Assembly: GCF_037072025.1 (NCBI RefSeq)
Contig: NZ_JAXHDD010000006.1
Coordinates: forward strand, 62,001-126,000
DNA: 64,000 nt
Reading direction: 5' to 3'
Origin: Pseudogracilibacillus sp037072025
Lineage (GTDB): Bacteria > Bacillota > Bacilli > Bacillales > Amphibacillaceae
This document shows positions 35,863 through 44,839 of the stretch, one piece after another. Every line of letters begins with the position of its first letter. Position 1 is the first letter of the stretch. A program made the position numbers and the translations under genes. The notes under the pieces were generated by a model that ran no database searches, was not told the DNA's origin, and saw only the letters and a list, made by a program, of their open reading frames with translations.

Positions 35863-36855
35863 GTGACAGAAAATCGACACTCTTCTTTAGGTTTATCAAA
35901 TGATGATGTTATCAATATGTATAAAAAAATGAAGTTAGCTAGAAAAATAGATGAACGAATGTGGTTATTAAATCGGGCAGGTAAAATCCCGTTTGTTATT
36001 TCATGTCAGGGGCAAGAGGCTGCACAAGTTGGTGCAAGTTTTGCGCTCGATAAGAATAAAGATTATGTAGCCCCTTATTATCGGGATATGGGTATTGTTT
36101 TAAGTTTTGGCATGACAACAAGGGATTTAATGTTATCGGGATTTGCAAAAGCAGAAGATCCTAGTTCGGGTGGTAGACAAATGCCAGGACATTTTGGCCA
36201 AAAAAAGAACAGAATAATAACCGGTTCCTCACCTGTAACGACCCAAATACCACACGCAGTAGGTTTTGCACTAGCCGCAAAATTAAAAGAAAAAGATTTT
36301 GTAACACTTACAACGCTTGGGGATGGATCTACAAATCAAGGTGATTTTCATGAAGGATTGAATTTTGCCGGTGTACATAAATTGCCGGTAATTACTCTTG
36401 TACAAAACAATAAGCTAGCCATCTCTGTGCCATTTGAAAAACAGATTGCAAGTGAAAATATTGCTGTTCGTGCAAAATCTTATGGGATGCCAGGTGTAAT
36501 AGTAAATGGTAATGATCCTTTAGAGGTGTATGACGCTGTTAAAAAAGCAAGAGAGCGTGCGGTAAGTGGGGACGGTCCAACACTCATCGAAGCACTTACT
36601 GTAAGACTCACTGCTCATTCTAGTGATGACAATGACCGAACCTACCGTACGAAGGAAGAATTAGAGGAAGCAAAGAAAAATGACTGTATCAAACTATTTT
36701 CAACATATTTGAGAGAAACTGGAATCGTAACTGAAAAAATAGAAGAAAAGCTCGAAGAAGAAATTATGAATGAAGTAAATGAAGCAACAGATTACGCAGA
36801 ACAAGCTAAATTTGCTAGTCCTGATACATTGCTTGATCATGTGTATGAGAAGTAA
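35863..36855 (+). CDS. bkdAA: Branched-chain 2-oxoacid dehydrogenase E1 alpha
   Basis: The 330-residue thiamine-diphosphate subunit decarboxylates the keto acids from Bcd. It carries the TPP motif LGDGSTNQGDFHEGLNFA, with QNNKLAISVP after it, and the phosphorylation-loop-like region TAHSSDDNDRTYR. GTG start after AGGAGAG. It forms a heterotetramer with the product of bkdAB, whose start follows 13 bases after its stop. Confidence 0.95.
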   Translation: MTENRHSSLGLSNDDVINMYKKMKLARKIDERMWLLNRAGKIPFVISCQGQEAAQVGASFALDKNKDYVAPYYRDMGIVLSFGMTTRDLMLSGFAKAEDPSSGGRQMPGHFGQKKNRIITGSSPVTTQIPHAVGFALAAKLKEKDFVTLTTLGDGSTNQGDFHEGLNFAGVHKLPVITLVQNNKLAISVPFEKQIASENIAVRAKSYGMPGVIVNGNDPLEVYDAVKKARERAVSGDGPTLIEALTVRLTAHSSDDNDRTYRTKEELEEAKKNDCIKLFSTYLRETGIVTEKIEEKLEEEIMNEVNEATDYAEQAKFASPDTLLDHVYEK

Positions 36856-36868
36856 AGGGGGGATAAGA

Positions 36869-37852
36869 ATGGCTGAAATTTCATATATACAAGCGATAAA
36901 TGCCGCGATGAAAGAAGAAATGGAACGAGATGAAAATGTATTTATTGTCGGTGAAGATGTTGGGAGTAAAGGTGGGGTCTTTCGAGCAACTGATGGGTTA
37001 TATCAAACGTTTGGCGAGGACCGAGTAATCGATGCACCTCTTGCTGAGTCTGCAATTGTTGGAGTAAGTATTGGATCAGCAATGTATGGAATGAGACCTA
37101 TTGCAGAGATTCAATTTGCAGATTTTATTATGCCCGCAATAAACCAGATTGTTTCTGAGGCTGCTAAAATAAGGTATCGTTCCAATAATGATTGGAATTG
37201 TCCGATTACCATTCGCGCTCCTTATGGTGGTGGAATAAGCGGAGCCTTATACCATTCTCAGTCAGTAGAAGCAATGTTTAATAGTCATCCTGGCTTAAAA
37301 ATTGTCATGCCATCTACGCCATATGATGCCAAAGGATTATTAAAAGCTGCGATACGAGATAACGATCCTGTTTTGTTTTTTGAACATAAGCGAGCATATC
37401 GTTTATTAAAAGAACAAGTGCCTGAGGACGATAATGTCATACCAATAGGTAAAGCAGATGTCAAACGAGAAGGAACGGATGTAACCGTCATTACTTATGG
37501 ACTTTGTGTACACTTTGCAAAACAGGCAGCAAATAGATTAGAAAAAGAAGGTATCGATGTTCATATACTAGATTTAAGAACGGTTTATCCACTCGATCAA
37601 GCGTCAATCATTGAAGCAGCAGGTAAAACAGGTAAAGTGCTGCTAATTACAGAAGATAATAAAGAGGGAAGTATTATTGGGGAAGTCGCAGCAATAATTG
37701 CAGAACATTGTTTGTTTGAATTAGATGCACCTATTAGGAGACTTGCTGCGCCCGATGTACCAGCAATGCCATTTGCACAACCTTTAGAAAATGCATTTAT
37801 GGTTAACGAAGAACAAATTGAACAAGCAATTCGAGAACTGGCTATATTTTAA
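36869..37852 (+). CDS. bkdAB: Branched-chain 2-oxoacid dehydrogenase E1 beta
   Basis: The 327-residue subunit has the family features VGEDVGSKGGVFRAT, FADFIMPAINQIVSEAAK, and the C-terminal transketolase domain with LDLRTVYPLDQ and ITEDNKEGSIIGEV. The start is ATG 36869, after AAGGGGGG; a longer frame reaches back into bkdAA but lacks a ribosome site. The product supplies branched acyl-CoA primers for iso and anteiso fatty acids. Confidence 0.95.
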   Translation: MAEISYIQAINAAMKEEMERDENVFIVGEDVGSKGGVFRATDGLYQTFGEDRVIDAPLAESAIVGVSIGSAMYGMRPIAEIQFADFIMPAINQIVSEAAKIRYRSNNDWNCPITIRAPYGGGISGALYHSQSVEAMFNSHPGLKIVMPSTPYDAKGLLKAAIRDNDPVLFFEHKRAYRLLKEQVPEDDNVIPIGKADVKREGTDVTVITYGLCVHFAKQAANRLEKEGIDVHILDLRTVYPLDQASIIEAAGKTGKVLLITEDNKEGSIIGEVAAIIAEHCLFELDAPIRRLAAPDVPAMPFAQPLENAFMVNEEQIEQAIRELAIF

Positions 37853-37883
37853 TTATTAATCGTTTACGTAAAGGAGGGTAATA

Positions 37884-39095
37884 ATGGCTGTTAAAGAAAT
37901 AACGATGCCTAAGCTTGGAGAGAGTGTTACAGAAGGTACCATAAATAGCTGGCTAGTAAATGTAGGAGATACAGTAAAAAAATATGACCCAATAGCGGAA
38001 ATAATGACAGATAAAGTAAATGCAGAAGTCCCATCTTCCTATTCTGGGGTTATAAAAGAGATTGTACGAGATGAGGGAGATACTGTTCTTGTTGGGGAGT
38101 TAATCTGTTATATAGAAACTGAAAGTGAACAAGAACAAAGAGAACCCTCCGAAGCTGTTGTTGAACAAGCGAATGTGGCGACAGATGATGACAGTAAAAA
38201 TATGCGAGCTAGATATTCACCAGCAGTCGTTAAACTAGCTTCTGAACATAATATCAATTTAAATAATGTAGAAGGTACTGGTCTTGGTGGAAGAATAACT
38301 AGAAAAGATATTAAGCAGTATATTCAGTCCTTACAGACAAAAGATAACGGAAAAACATCTGTAACAACATCTGTCAAGCCTGAACAGACAGGAAGTGGTC
38401 AAGACAAAGAAATTGCTGTAACAGGTGTTCGGAAAGTTATCGCGGAAAATATGGTGAAGTCAAAAAGAGAAATACCACATGCATGGATGGCTGTTGAAGT
38501 TGATGTTACAAACATGGTGTCATATCGCAATAAAATAAAAGATGATTTTAAACAACGAGAAGGGTATTCCCTTACGTATTTTGCATTTTTTGTGCATGCA
38601 GTAGCAAGAGCATTAAAAGAGTTTCCTGAAGTAAATAGTATGTGGGCAGATGATAAAATTATCCAACGACATGAAGTTAATATTTCAATTGCAGTAGCCA
38701 AAGAAAATGAATTGTTTGTACCGGTTATAAAACACGCGAACGAAAAAAGTGTAACCGGGATTGCAAAAGAGATCTATCAATTAGCACATAAAGCAAGAAA
38801 TAATCAGTTACAAGCAGAAGACATGGAAAATGGTACATTTACGGTAAATAATACTGGAACATTTGGATCTGTCTCTTCCATGGGGATTATTAATCATCCA
38901 CAAGCTGCAATTCTACAAGTAGAATCGATTGTTAAAAGACCAGTTATTATTAATGACATGTTTGCAGCTAGAGATATCGTTAGTTTATCATTATCTCTTG
39001 ATCATCGAATTTTGGATGGATTAATTTGTGGTAGATTTTTAGCGAGGATAAAGGAAATACTTGAAAATATTAATGAGGAAACGACAACCATTTAA
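37884..39095 (+). CDS. bkdB: Branched-chain 2-oxoacid dehydrogenase E2 (lipoamide acyltransferase)
   Basis: The 403-residue core subunit has one lipoyl domain (about 1-78) with lipoylated Lys44 in MTDKVNAEVP, a peripheral-subunit-binding domain (about 110-146, YSPAVVKLASEHNI), and a C-terminal catalytic domain with the active-site motif DHRILDG. A strong AAAGGAGGG precedes the ATG. It is the last gene of the operon; no strong hairpin follows within the 100 bases before brxB. Confidence 0.95.
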   Translation: MAVKEITMPKLGESVTEGTINSWLVNVGDTVKKYDPIAEIMTDKVNAEVPSSYSGVIKEIVRDEGDTVLVGELICYIETESEQEQREPSEAVVEQANVATDDDSKNMRARYSPAVVKLASEHNINLNNVEGTGLGGRITRKDIKQYIQSLQTKDNGKTSVTTSVKPEQTGSGQDKEIAVTGVRKVIAENMVKSKREIPHAWMAVEVDVTNMVSYRNKIKDDFKQREGYSLTYFAFFVHAVARALKEFPEVNSMWADDKIIQRHEVNISIAVAKENELFVPVIKHANEKSVTGIAKEIYQLAHKARNNQLQAEDMENGTFTVNNTGTFGSVSSMGIINHPQAAILQVESIVKRPVIINDMFAARDIVSLSLSLDHRILDGLICGRFLARIKEILENINEETTTI

Positions 39096-39195
39096 TTTAT
39101 TTTAAAATGGAAAATCTGTATAATTGATATTCCAAAATAAAGTTGATAAACTTAGATCAGATAACGTTTTGTTATACTAAAGGAGATGAACCAAT

Positions 39196-39627
39196 TTGAG
39201 TTTTAATGATTTCATGGTTGACGTAGTCAATGTTGCAAGAGAAGATATGCGTGAAGCGGGCTATGAAGAAATAACTGAGGCGGATCAGGTTGATGATGCG
39301 CTTTCTCGTAAAGGAACGACCCTTGTTATGATAAATTCTGTTTGTGGATGTGCAGGTGGTGTTGCTAGACCGGCAGCAGCAAATGCAATTCATTATGATA
39401 AACGACCTGACCATTTGGTTACAGTATTTGCGGGGCAAGACCGTGAAGCTACTGAAAAAGCACGCACGTACTTTGAAGGTTATCCACCTTCATCACCATC
39501 GTTTGCATTTTTAAAAGATGGTAAAATAGTTACAATGTTAGAGCGTCATGATATCGAAGGTTCAAGTCCAATGGAAGTAATCAACCGTTTACAAAATATT
39601 TTTGACGAACACTGCGAAGAAATATAA
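39196..39627 (+). CDS. brxB: BrxB, bacilliredoxin (YqiW)
   Basis: The 143-residue DUF1094 protein removes bacillithiol from oxidised proteins. Its redox site is the CGC motif at residues 50-52 in NSVCGCAGGVARP. It also has FAGQDREAT and GYPPSSPSFA. The start is TTG at 39196 following GGAGATG; the conserved N-terminus gives no better start. Position after the bkd operon is the same as yqiW in B. subtilis. Confidence 0.95.
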   Translation: MSFNDFMVDVVNVAREDMREAGYEEITEADQVDDALSRKGTTLVMINSVCGCAGGVARPAAANAIHYDKRPDHLVTVFAGQDREATEKARTYFEGYPPSSPSFAFLKDGKIVTMLERHDIEGSSPMEVINRLQNIFDEHCEEI

Positions 39628-39639
39628 TAAGCTTTTTCT

Positions 39640-39678
39640 AATAAGACTGCCTCATTCCTGAAGCAGTCTTATTTTTAG
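39640..39678 (+). terminator. Terminator of brxB
   Basis: AATAAGACTGC (39640-39650) and GCAGTCTTATT (39663-39673) form an 11-bp perfect stem followed by a T-rich tract. Confidence 0.9.
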
Positions 39679-39848
39679 CAAATGAAAATTATGGTTTAAG
39701 AATTCAAAAAATGCACCTACGCTTAACTAGACAAAAACTAGCAATTACTTGTAAGTTAAAAGGTAATAACTAAAACACTCCACACAAAGGGAAGAATAAT
39801 TTTAGAAATATATTTTGATGATTTGAATCCTAGTGCATAGCTGAAGGA

Positions 39849-40257
39849 TACTGTACAGTAGTGAAAATTTGTAAATTAGTAACAGCTTCGTTGATTTCCG
39901 CCTCCGGGCAGTTCGCGCATCCTTAGGCACGGCTTCAGCCCTCCTCGGAAGAAAACCGCTTCCTGCGGGGTCTTTAGACACGTGCTTTTCCCGCAGGAGT
40001 CGACTGCCCTCCGGCTCCAATCAACCATTATAATAGTAGTATCAAACGGAGCAGAGTTGTTACTATGCACATCACAGCGAAGGAAATACACGGAGACTCC
40101 TACGGGAGGAAAGGCCTCGGTGAGACTACGCAGGAGCTAAGCGACGAGGAGGCTCATCAGCCGCCCGTGGAAAGCGGAGTGTATTTCCGTAGCGGTATTT
40201 ACATCGCAACTTTGTTTGATATTTACAAAGAAAATTACTCAGTTACTGCACAGTTTA
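39849..40257. repeat. Element A4: best-preserved copy of the A family
   Basis: About 410 bases between brxB and yqjA. The left end ACTGTACAGTAGTG and right end TTACTGCACAGT are inverse copies. Two palindrome-rich halves face each other: the left begins GTTGATTTCCGCCTCCGGGC and the right (40073-40197) begins CAGCGAAGGAAATACACGG and ends GTGTATTTCCGTAGCGGT. It contains no transposase; the short open frames across it are chance. Nothing else was seen in 39680-40343. Confidence 0.8.
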
Positions 40258-40343
40258 TGGATTATGGGGATAAAGAACATTAATCCCTGATTATTAGTTT
40301 TTTAAAATAGAAAAAGAAGAATTTACTTGAGGGAGATCGAAAG

Positions 40344-41294
40344 GTGAAAATCGGTTATCGTACGATCAAAACAGCAATTGCTACACCAATTGCAATTACT
40401 ATAGCACAACTATTTAATGTAACTAATATTGCCTCAGCAGGAATATTAACGATTTTGTGTATTCAACCTTCTAGAAAAAAATCTGTTGAAAGTGCTTGGC
40501 ACCGTTTTATAGCATGTATTTTAGCAATCATATTTTCTGTTGTTTTTTTTGAATTATTTAGTTACTCACCGATTGTACTTGGTGTGTTGCTTGCAGTTTT
40601 TATCCCTACAACCGTTTTACTCAAAATAGAAAAAGGAATAATGACAAGTACGGTTATAACTCTTAATTTGTATGCTTTCGGAACGATTAAAGTCGATTTT
40701 CTAATCGATCAATTTTTATTAATTATTATCGGTATTGGTACTGGACTGCTTGTTAATTTATATATGCCTAGCTTAGATAAGCAGTTAAAGGCAAAACAAA
40801 AAGAGTTAGAAAACAATTTTAAAATAATCTTACTTGAAATCGCCCTTTATATCCGGGAAAAAAATATGGATTGGGACGGAAAAGAAATAACTAAAGTAGA
40901 AGAAATTTTAATTGAAGCAGAGGAATTAGTGGAGCGGGACAGAGAAAATCATTTATTGCGTGACGATCATTCTTTTGAAAGTTATTTTTTGATGAGAAAA
41001 AAACAATTTGATTTACTACAACAGATGCTACCGCTTGTTACACGACTACCAAAAAGAGATGACATATCGGAACGTATTGCGGACTTTTTTGAAAAATTAA
41101 GTGAAGCAGTACATCCGGGTAATACGGCTGTTTTATTTTTGGATGAATTAAAGGATATTAAAAGTGAATTTAAAAAAGAGGAGTTGCCAACAACACAAGA
41201 TGAATTTGAAACGAGAGCGAGCCTTTTTCAGCTGCTTTATAATATTGAAGAATATTTGACTTTAAAAAGTAAATTTAAAAACCTGAAGAAGTAA
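40344..41294 (+). CDS. yqjA: YqjA, aromatic acid exporter-like membrane protein
   Basis: The 316-residue protein has an N-terminal membrane half with about five helices (residues 10-150) and a helical cytoplasmic half (155-316). It belongs to the YqjA/DUF939 group, related to FUSC-type aromatic acid exporters; a substrate is not known. The family start SRKKSVESAWHRF is present. GTG at 40344 has GGGAG upstream. In B. subtilis yqjA is in the same neighbourhood. Confidence 0.87.
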   Translation: MKIGYRTIKTAIATPIAITIAQLFNVTNIASAGILTILCIQPSRKKSVESAWHRFIACILAIIFSVVFFELFSYSPIVLGVLLAVFIPTTVLLKIEKGIMTSTVITLNLYAFGTIKVDFLIDQFLLIIIGIGTGLLVNLYMPSLDKQLKAKQKELENNFKIILLEIALYIREKNMDWDGKEITKVEEILIEAEELVERDRENHLLRDDHSFESYFLMRKKQFDLLQQMLPLVTRLPKRDDISERIADFFEKLSEAVHPGNTAVLFLDELKDIKSEFKKEELPTTQDEFETRASLFQLLYNIEEYLTLKSKFKNLKK

Positions 41295-41295
41295 A

Positions 41296-41343
41296 ACTAA
41301 AAAATGAAAAGAAGACAGGAAATCAATAAACATCCGGTCTTCT
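41296..41343 (-). terminator. Probable terminator of the Prli42-like gene
   Basis: AGAAGACAGGA (41310-41320) pairs with TCCGGTCTTCT (41333-41343) with one mismatch; a T-rich tract follows on the minus strand. Confidence 0.55.
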
Positions 41344-41354
41344 AAAAAATGTAT

Positions 41355-41492
41355 TTATAAAAGTGCTAAACTACTTAAACCAGCTGTAATTAGAGATAAA
41401 AGCATGGCAAGAACCATTAAATAGATGAAAAATTTCATTCTTCGCTCACGTTTCGATTTTCTTCTAGGTGCCTGATTTTGTTTTTTCGCCAC
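41355..41492 (-). CDS. Prli42-like stressosome mini-protein
   Basis: A 45-residue protein with a basic N-terminus (RRKSKRERR) and a single C-terminal membrane helix (about residues 20-43, FFIYLMVLAMLLSLITAGLS). This shape and the helix text match Prli42, the Listeria mini-protein that anchors the stressosome to the membrane; Bacillus relatives are near this locus. The start is GTG at 41492 with AAAGGGGG about seven bases upstream; a longer frame to 41678 has no site and runs into mce. It overlaps no other gene. No sigB or rsb genes are in the window. Confidence 0.75.
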   Translation of the reverse strand: MAKKQNQAPRRKSKRERRMKFFIYLMVLAMLLSLITAGLSSLALL

Positions 41493-41596
41493 CGTTAAAC
41501 CCCCTTTAGAGCAATTTCTATTATATAGTTTATCGTTAAATGTTAAAATGAACAAGTATATAATAATTTTGCATACCAATAGAAGGGGGAAAAAAA

Positions 41597-42025
41597 TTGG
41601 AACTGAAAAATGGTACTTTTGAGGCTCCAGAAAAAATAGCTCATATTGGAATTGCTGTACATAATATAGAGAATTCACTAGCGTTTTATAATGATTTATT
41701 AGGTTTAACGTTAGAAAATGTTGAAGAGGTTGAATCAGAACAAGTTAAAGTAGCGTTCTTAAAAATTGGAGAATCAAGAATTGAATTACTTGAACCGATC
41801 AGTAAAGAATCACCAATTGCTAAATTTTTAGAAAGAAAAGGAGAAGGTATTCATCATATCGCCCTCGAAGTTAATGATATTGAAAAGCGGTTACTTCAAT
41901 TGAAGACAGAAGGTATCCGTTTAATAAATGAACAACCGAAAGAAGGTTCAAATAATTCACAGATAGCATTTTTACATCCAAAATCAACTAATGGTGTTTT
42001 AGTCGAACTATGCCAACATTATTGA
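41597..42025 (+). CDS. mce: Methylmalonyl-CoA epimerase
   Basis: The 142-residue VOC-fold protein interconverts (R)- and (S)-methylmalonyl-CoA. It has paired beta-alpha-beta-beta-beta units and candidate metal ligands H16, E63, H86/H87 and E137. The start is TTG at 41597 after GAAGGGGG. It is followed 13 bases later by a propionyl-CoA carboxylase-type subunit, which supports a role in propionate handling; B. subtilis has the equivalent pair yqjC-yqjD. Confidence 0.9.
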   Translation: MELKNGTFEAPEKIAHIGIAVHNIENSLAFYNDLLGLTLENVEEVESEQVKVAFLKIGESRIELLEPISKESPIAKFLERKGEGIHHIALEVNDIEKRLLQLKTEGIRLINEQPKEGSNNSQIAFLHPKSTNGVLVELCQHY

Positions 42026-42038
42026 AGGAGTGAACAAA

Positions 42039-43589
42039 ATGGATATTTATAGTAAAATTAATGAACTTTATGATAAGAGGCGTGAAGTGGAACTAGGCGG
42101 CGGACACGAACGAATTGAAAAACAGTACGAGCGTGGAAAACAAACCGCAAGAGATAGAATAAATTATCTTCTCGATGAGGGTACTTTTGTCGAACTAAAT
42201 CCATTTATGGAACACCGTACAACAGACTTTGGGATGAATAAGGTTGAAGCACATGGAGAAGGTGTCGTAACTGGATATGGGAAAATCAACGGACGCCCGA
42301 TATATTTATTTGCACAAGACTTCACTGTTTTTGGTGGAGCGCTTGGTGAAATGCATGCAAAAAAAATTGCGAATGTAATGGATTTGGCTGCTAAAAGTGG
42401 GGTACCGTTTATTGGGCTCAATGATTCAGGTGGAGCCAGAATACAGGAAGGTGTTTCATCTTTAGATGGTTACGGTCAAATATTTTATCGAAATTCGATA
42501 TACTCAGGTGTCATTCCTCAAATATCCGTAATTATGGGACCGAGTGCCGGTGGTGCTGTATATTCACCAGCAATAACTGATGTTATTATTATGGTAGAAA
42601 AAACATCTAAAATGTTTATAACTGGGCCGAAAGTTATTGAAACAGTAACTGGGGAAAAGATTTCTGCTGAAGATTTAGGTGGAGCACATGTACATAATAC
42701 GAAAAGTGGAAACGCTCACTTAAGTGCCAAAACAGAAGATGAAGCACTTGATATGGTTAAATTAATTTTATCTTACTTACCGGACAATAATGAAAATAAA
42801 CCACCCTTAGCTGAATATGATTCTAATGATGATCATTATCGCGGTGATTTAACTGAAATCGTACCTTATGACACAACTAGACCTTATGATATAAAAAAAG
42901 TAATAAATAAAATAGTCGACCCAGATAGTTTCTTTGAATTACATAAAGATTTTGCTAAAAACATTGTTGTAGGCTTTGCTAGACTAAAAGGGCAATCAAT
43001 AGGCTTAGTTTGTAACCAACCACGTTATATGGCAGGTGGAATTGATATTGATTCCAGTGACAAAGCAGCCCGCTTTATTCGCTTCTGCGATTCATTTAAT
43101 GTTCCAATTATCACATTTGAAGACGTTACAGGCTTTTTCCCAGGTATTAAACAGGAGCACGGTGGAATTATTCGTCATGGAGCGAAAATCTTGTATGCAT
43201 ATTCAGAAGCAACCGTTCCCAAAATAACGGTAATCGTTCGAAAGGCTTTTGGAGGAGCTTATGTTGCATTAAACAGTAAATCAATTGGTGCAGATCTAGT
43301 ATTTGCTTGGCCGAATGCGGAGATTGCTGTGATGGGGCCTGAGGGTGCTGCAAACATTATATTTGCTAGAGAAATTGCGGAAAGTGACCATCCAGAACAG
43401 ACTAGACAAGAAAAAATAGATGAGTATAAAGAAAAGTTTGCAAATCCATATATTGCTGCCGGACTTGGAATGGTTGATGATGTTATTGATCCGCGGGATA
43501 CGCGATTAAAATTAATACAATCTTTAGATATGCTGTATGATAAGAAAGAAGCAAGACCGAAGAAGAAACATGGAAATATTCCGTTATAA
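42039..43589 (+). CDS. yqjD: Acyl-CoA (propionyl/methylmalonyl-CoA) carboxyltransferase subunit
   Basis: The 516-residue crotonase-fold carboxyltransferase has FVELNPFMEHR, the acyl-CoA oxyanion region NDSGGARIQEGV, GPSAGGAVYSPA and the C-terminal carboxybiotin region FGGAYVALNSK. It is the beta subunit type of propionyl-CoA carboxylase or the alpha subunit type of methylmalonyl-CoA decarboxylase; no biotin carboxylase lies beside it, so the partner is open. ATG at 42039 is eight bases from AAGGAG. Confidence 0.9.
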   Translation: MDIYSKINELYDKRREVELGGGHERIEKQYERGKQTARDRINYLLDEGTFVELNPFMEHRTTDFGMNKVEAHGEGVVTGYGKINGRPIYLFAQDFTVFGGALGEMHAKKIANVMDLAAKSGVPFIGLNDSGGARIQEGVSSLDGYGQIFYRNSIYSGVIPQISVIMGPSAGGAVYSPAITDVIIMVEKTSKMFITGPKVIETVTGEKISAEDLGGAHVHNTKSGNAHLSAKTEDEALDMVKLILSYLPDNNENKPPLAEYDSNDDHYRGDLTEIVPYDTTRPYDIKKVINKIVDPDSFFELHKDFAKNIVVGFARLKGQSIGLVCNQPRYMAGGIDIDSSDKAARFIRFCDSFNVPIITFEDVTGFFPGIKQEHGGIIRHGAKILYAYSEATVPKITVIVRKAFGGAYVALNSKSIGADLVFAWPNAEIAVMGPEGAANIIFAREIAESDHPEQTRQEKIDEYKEKFANPYIAAGLGMVDDVIDPRDTRLKLIQSLDMLYDKKEARPKKKHGNIPL

Positions 43590-43612
43590 TTGATAGGAGG
43601 AATTCGTTACTC

Positions 43613-44755
43613 GTGATCAAAGTCAATAAAGAACGGTTAATTAATGAATTTATGAATTTAGTTCAAGTTGATTCTGAAACCAAATTTGAAGCAGAAATAG
43701 CAAGTGTTTTAAAACAAAAGTTTAAGACTTTAGGTGTAGAAGTGATAGAAGATGATGCTAAGAATAAAACAGATCATCAAGCAAATAATTTAATCTGTAA
43801 TTTAAGAGGTAATATGGATAAAATTGATCCAATATTTTTTACTGCTCATATGGATACTGTAACACCTGGAAAAAATATAAAGCCTTCCATTGAAAACGAT
43901 TATATCGTATCAGATGGAACGACAATTTTAGGAGCAGATGATAAAGCAGGAATAGCCGTTTTATTAGAGACAATTCGTCTTTTAAAAGAAAATAATTTAA
44001 AGCATGGTGATATTCAGTTTGTCATTACAGTTGGTGAAGAATCCGGACTTGCTGGGGCAAAAGCATTAGATACATCACTATTAAAAGCAAAATTCGGATA
44101 TGCTTTGGATAGCAATGGATCAGTTGGTAATATTGTTGTTGAGGCACCTTACCAATCAAAAATAAGCACTAAAGTTTACGGGAAATCAGCTCATGCAGGT
44201 GTTGCACCCGAAAAAGGCGTATCTGCTATAACTGTTGCAGCTAAAGCAATTTCTAAAATGAAGTTAGGAAGAATAGATGATGAAACGACTGCTAACATTG
44301 GTTATTTTCAAGGTGGGAAAGGAACCCAAACAAATGTTGTTTGTGACTATGTAGAAATCGTTTCCGAGGCTCGTTCTTTAAAAAAGGACAAATTATTAAA
44401 AACAGTTAATGAAATTCAGACAACTTATGAACGTACTGCTGAAAAATTTGGAGGTAGCACGGAAGTTGTTGTTGAAGAAATGTATCCAGGATTTCAGTAT
44501 AATAAAGAGGATGATGTTGTTAGAGTCGCTCAAAATGCAGCCAAAAAACTAGGTTTACCAGCAGATAGTTTAAAAAGTGGCGGTGGAAGTGATGCCAATA
44601 TTTTTAATGGATATGGCATCCCGACTGCAAATCTGTCTGTCGGATATGAACATATCCATACAACAAAAGAGCGTATCCATGTCAGCAATTTAATAAATTT
44701 AACGAAATTAGTAATTCAAATTATCAATGATACAGCTACTTCAAAGGAATCGTGA
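43613..44755 (+). CDS. yqjE: M20 family metallopeptidase, YqjE (tripeptidase-like)
   Basis: The 380-residue co-catalytic zinc peptidase has FTAHMDTVTPG, LGADDKAG and the catalytic base GEESGLAG, with a lid domain (about residues 185-290) and the C-terminal histidine in YEHIHTTKE. It resembles PepT and is the YqjE of this neighbourhood. GTG at 43613 follows AGGAGG. It is the last gene of the mce-yqjD-yqjE unit. Confidence 0.9.
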   Translation: MIKVNKERLINEFMNLVQVDSETKFEAEIASVLKQKFKTLGVEVIEDDAKNKTDHQANNLICNLRGNMDKIDPIFFTAHMDTVTPGKNIKPSIENDYIVSDGTTILGADDKAGIAVLLETIRLLKENNLKHGDIQFVITVGEESGLAGAKALDTSLLKAKFGYALDSNGSVGNIVVEAPYQSKISTKVYGKSAHAGVAPEKGVSAITVAAKAISKMKLGRIDDETTANIGYFQGGKGTQTNVVCDYVEIVSEARSLKKDKLLKTVNEIQTTYERTAEKFGGSTEVVVEEMYPGFQYNKEDDVVRVAQNAAKKLGLPADSLKSGGGSDANIFNGYGIPTANLSVGYEHIHTTKERIHVSNLINLTKLVIQIINDTATSKES

Positions 44756-44761
44756 GCGTTT

Positions 44762-44806
44762 AAAGCGTCCAATTTATTTAAAAGCGAATAAAAGTGGACG
44801 CTTTTT
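44762..44806 (+). terminator. Terminator of yqjE
   Basis: AAAGCGTCCA (44762-44771) and TGGACGCTTT (44795-44804), then T residues. Confidence 0.8.
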
Positions 44807-44839
44807 CCAATCTTTTATAGGTTTAAAGGATGAATGAAC

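Noticed and set aside
40065..40283. 72-codon frame between brxB and yqjA
   Set aside because: It overlaps the palindromic block of element A4 and has no family signal or ribosome site.
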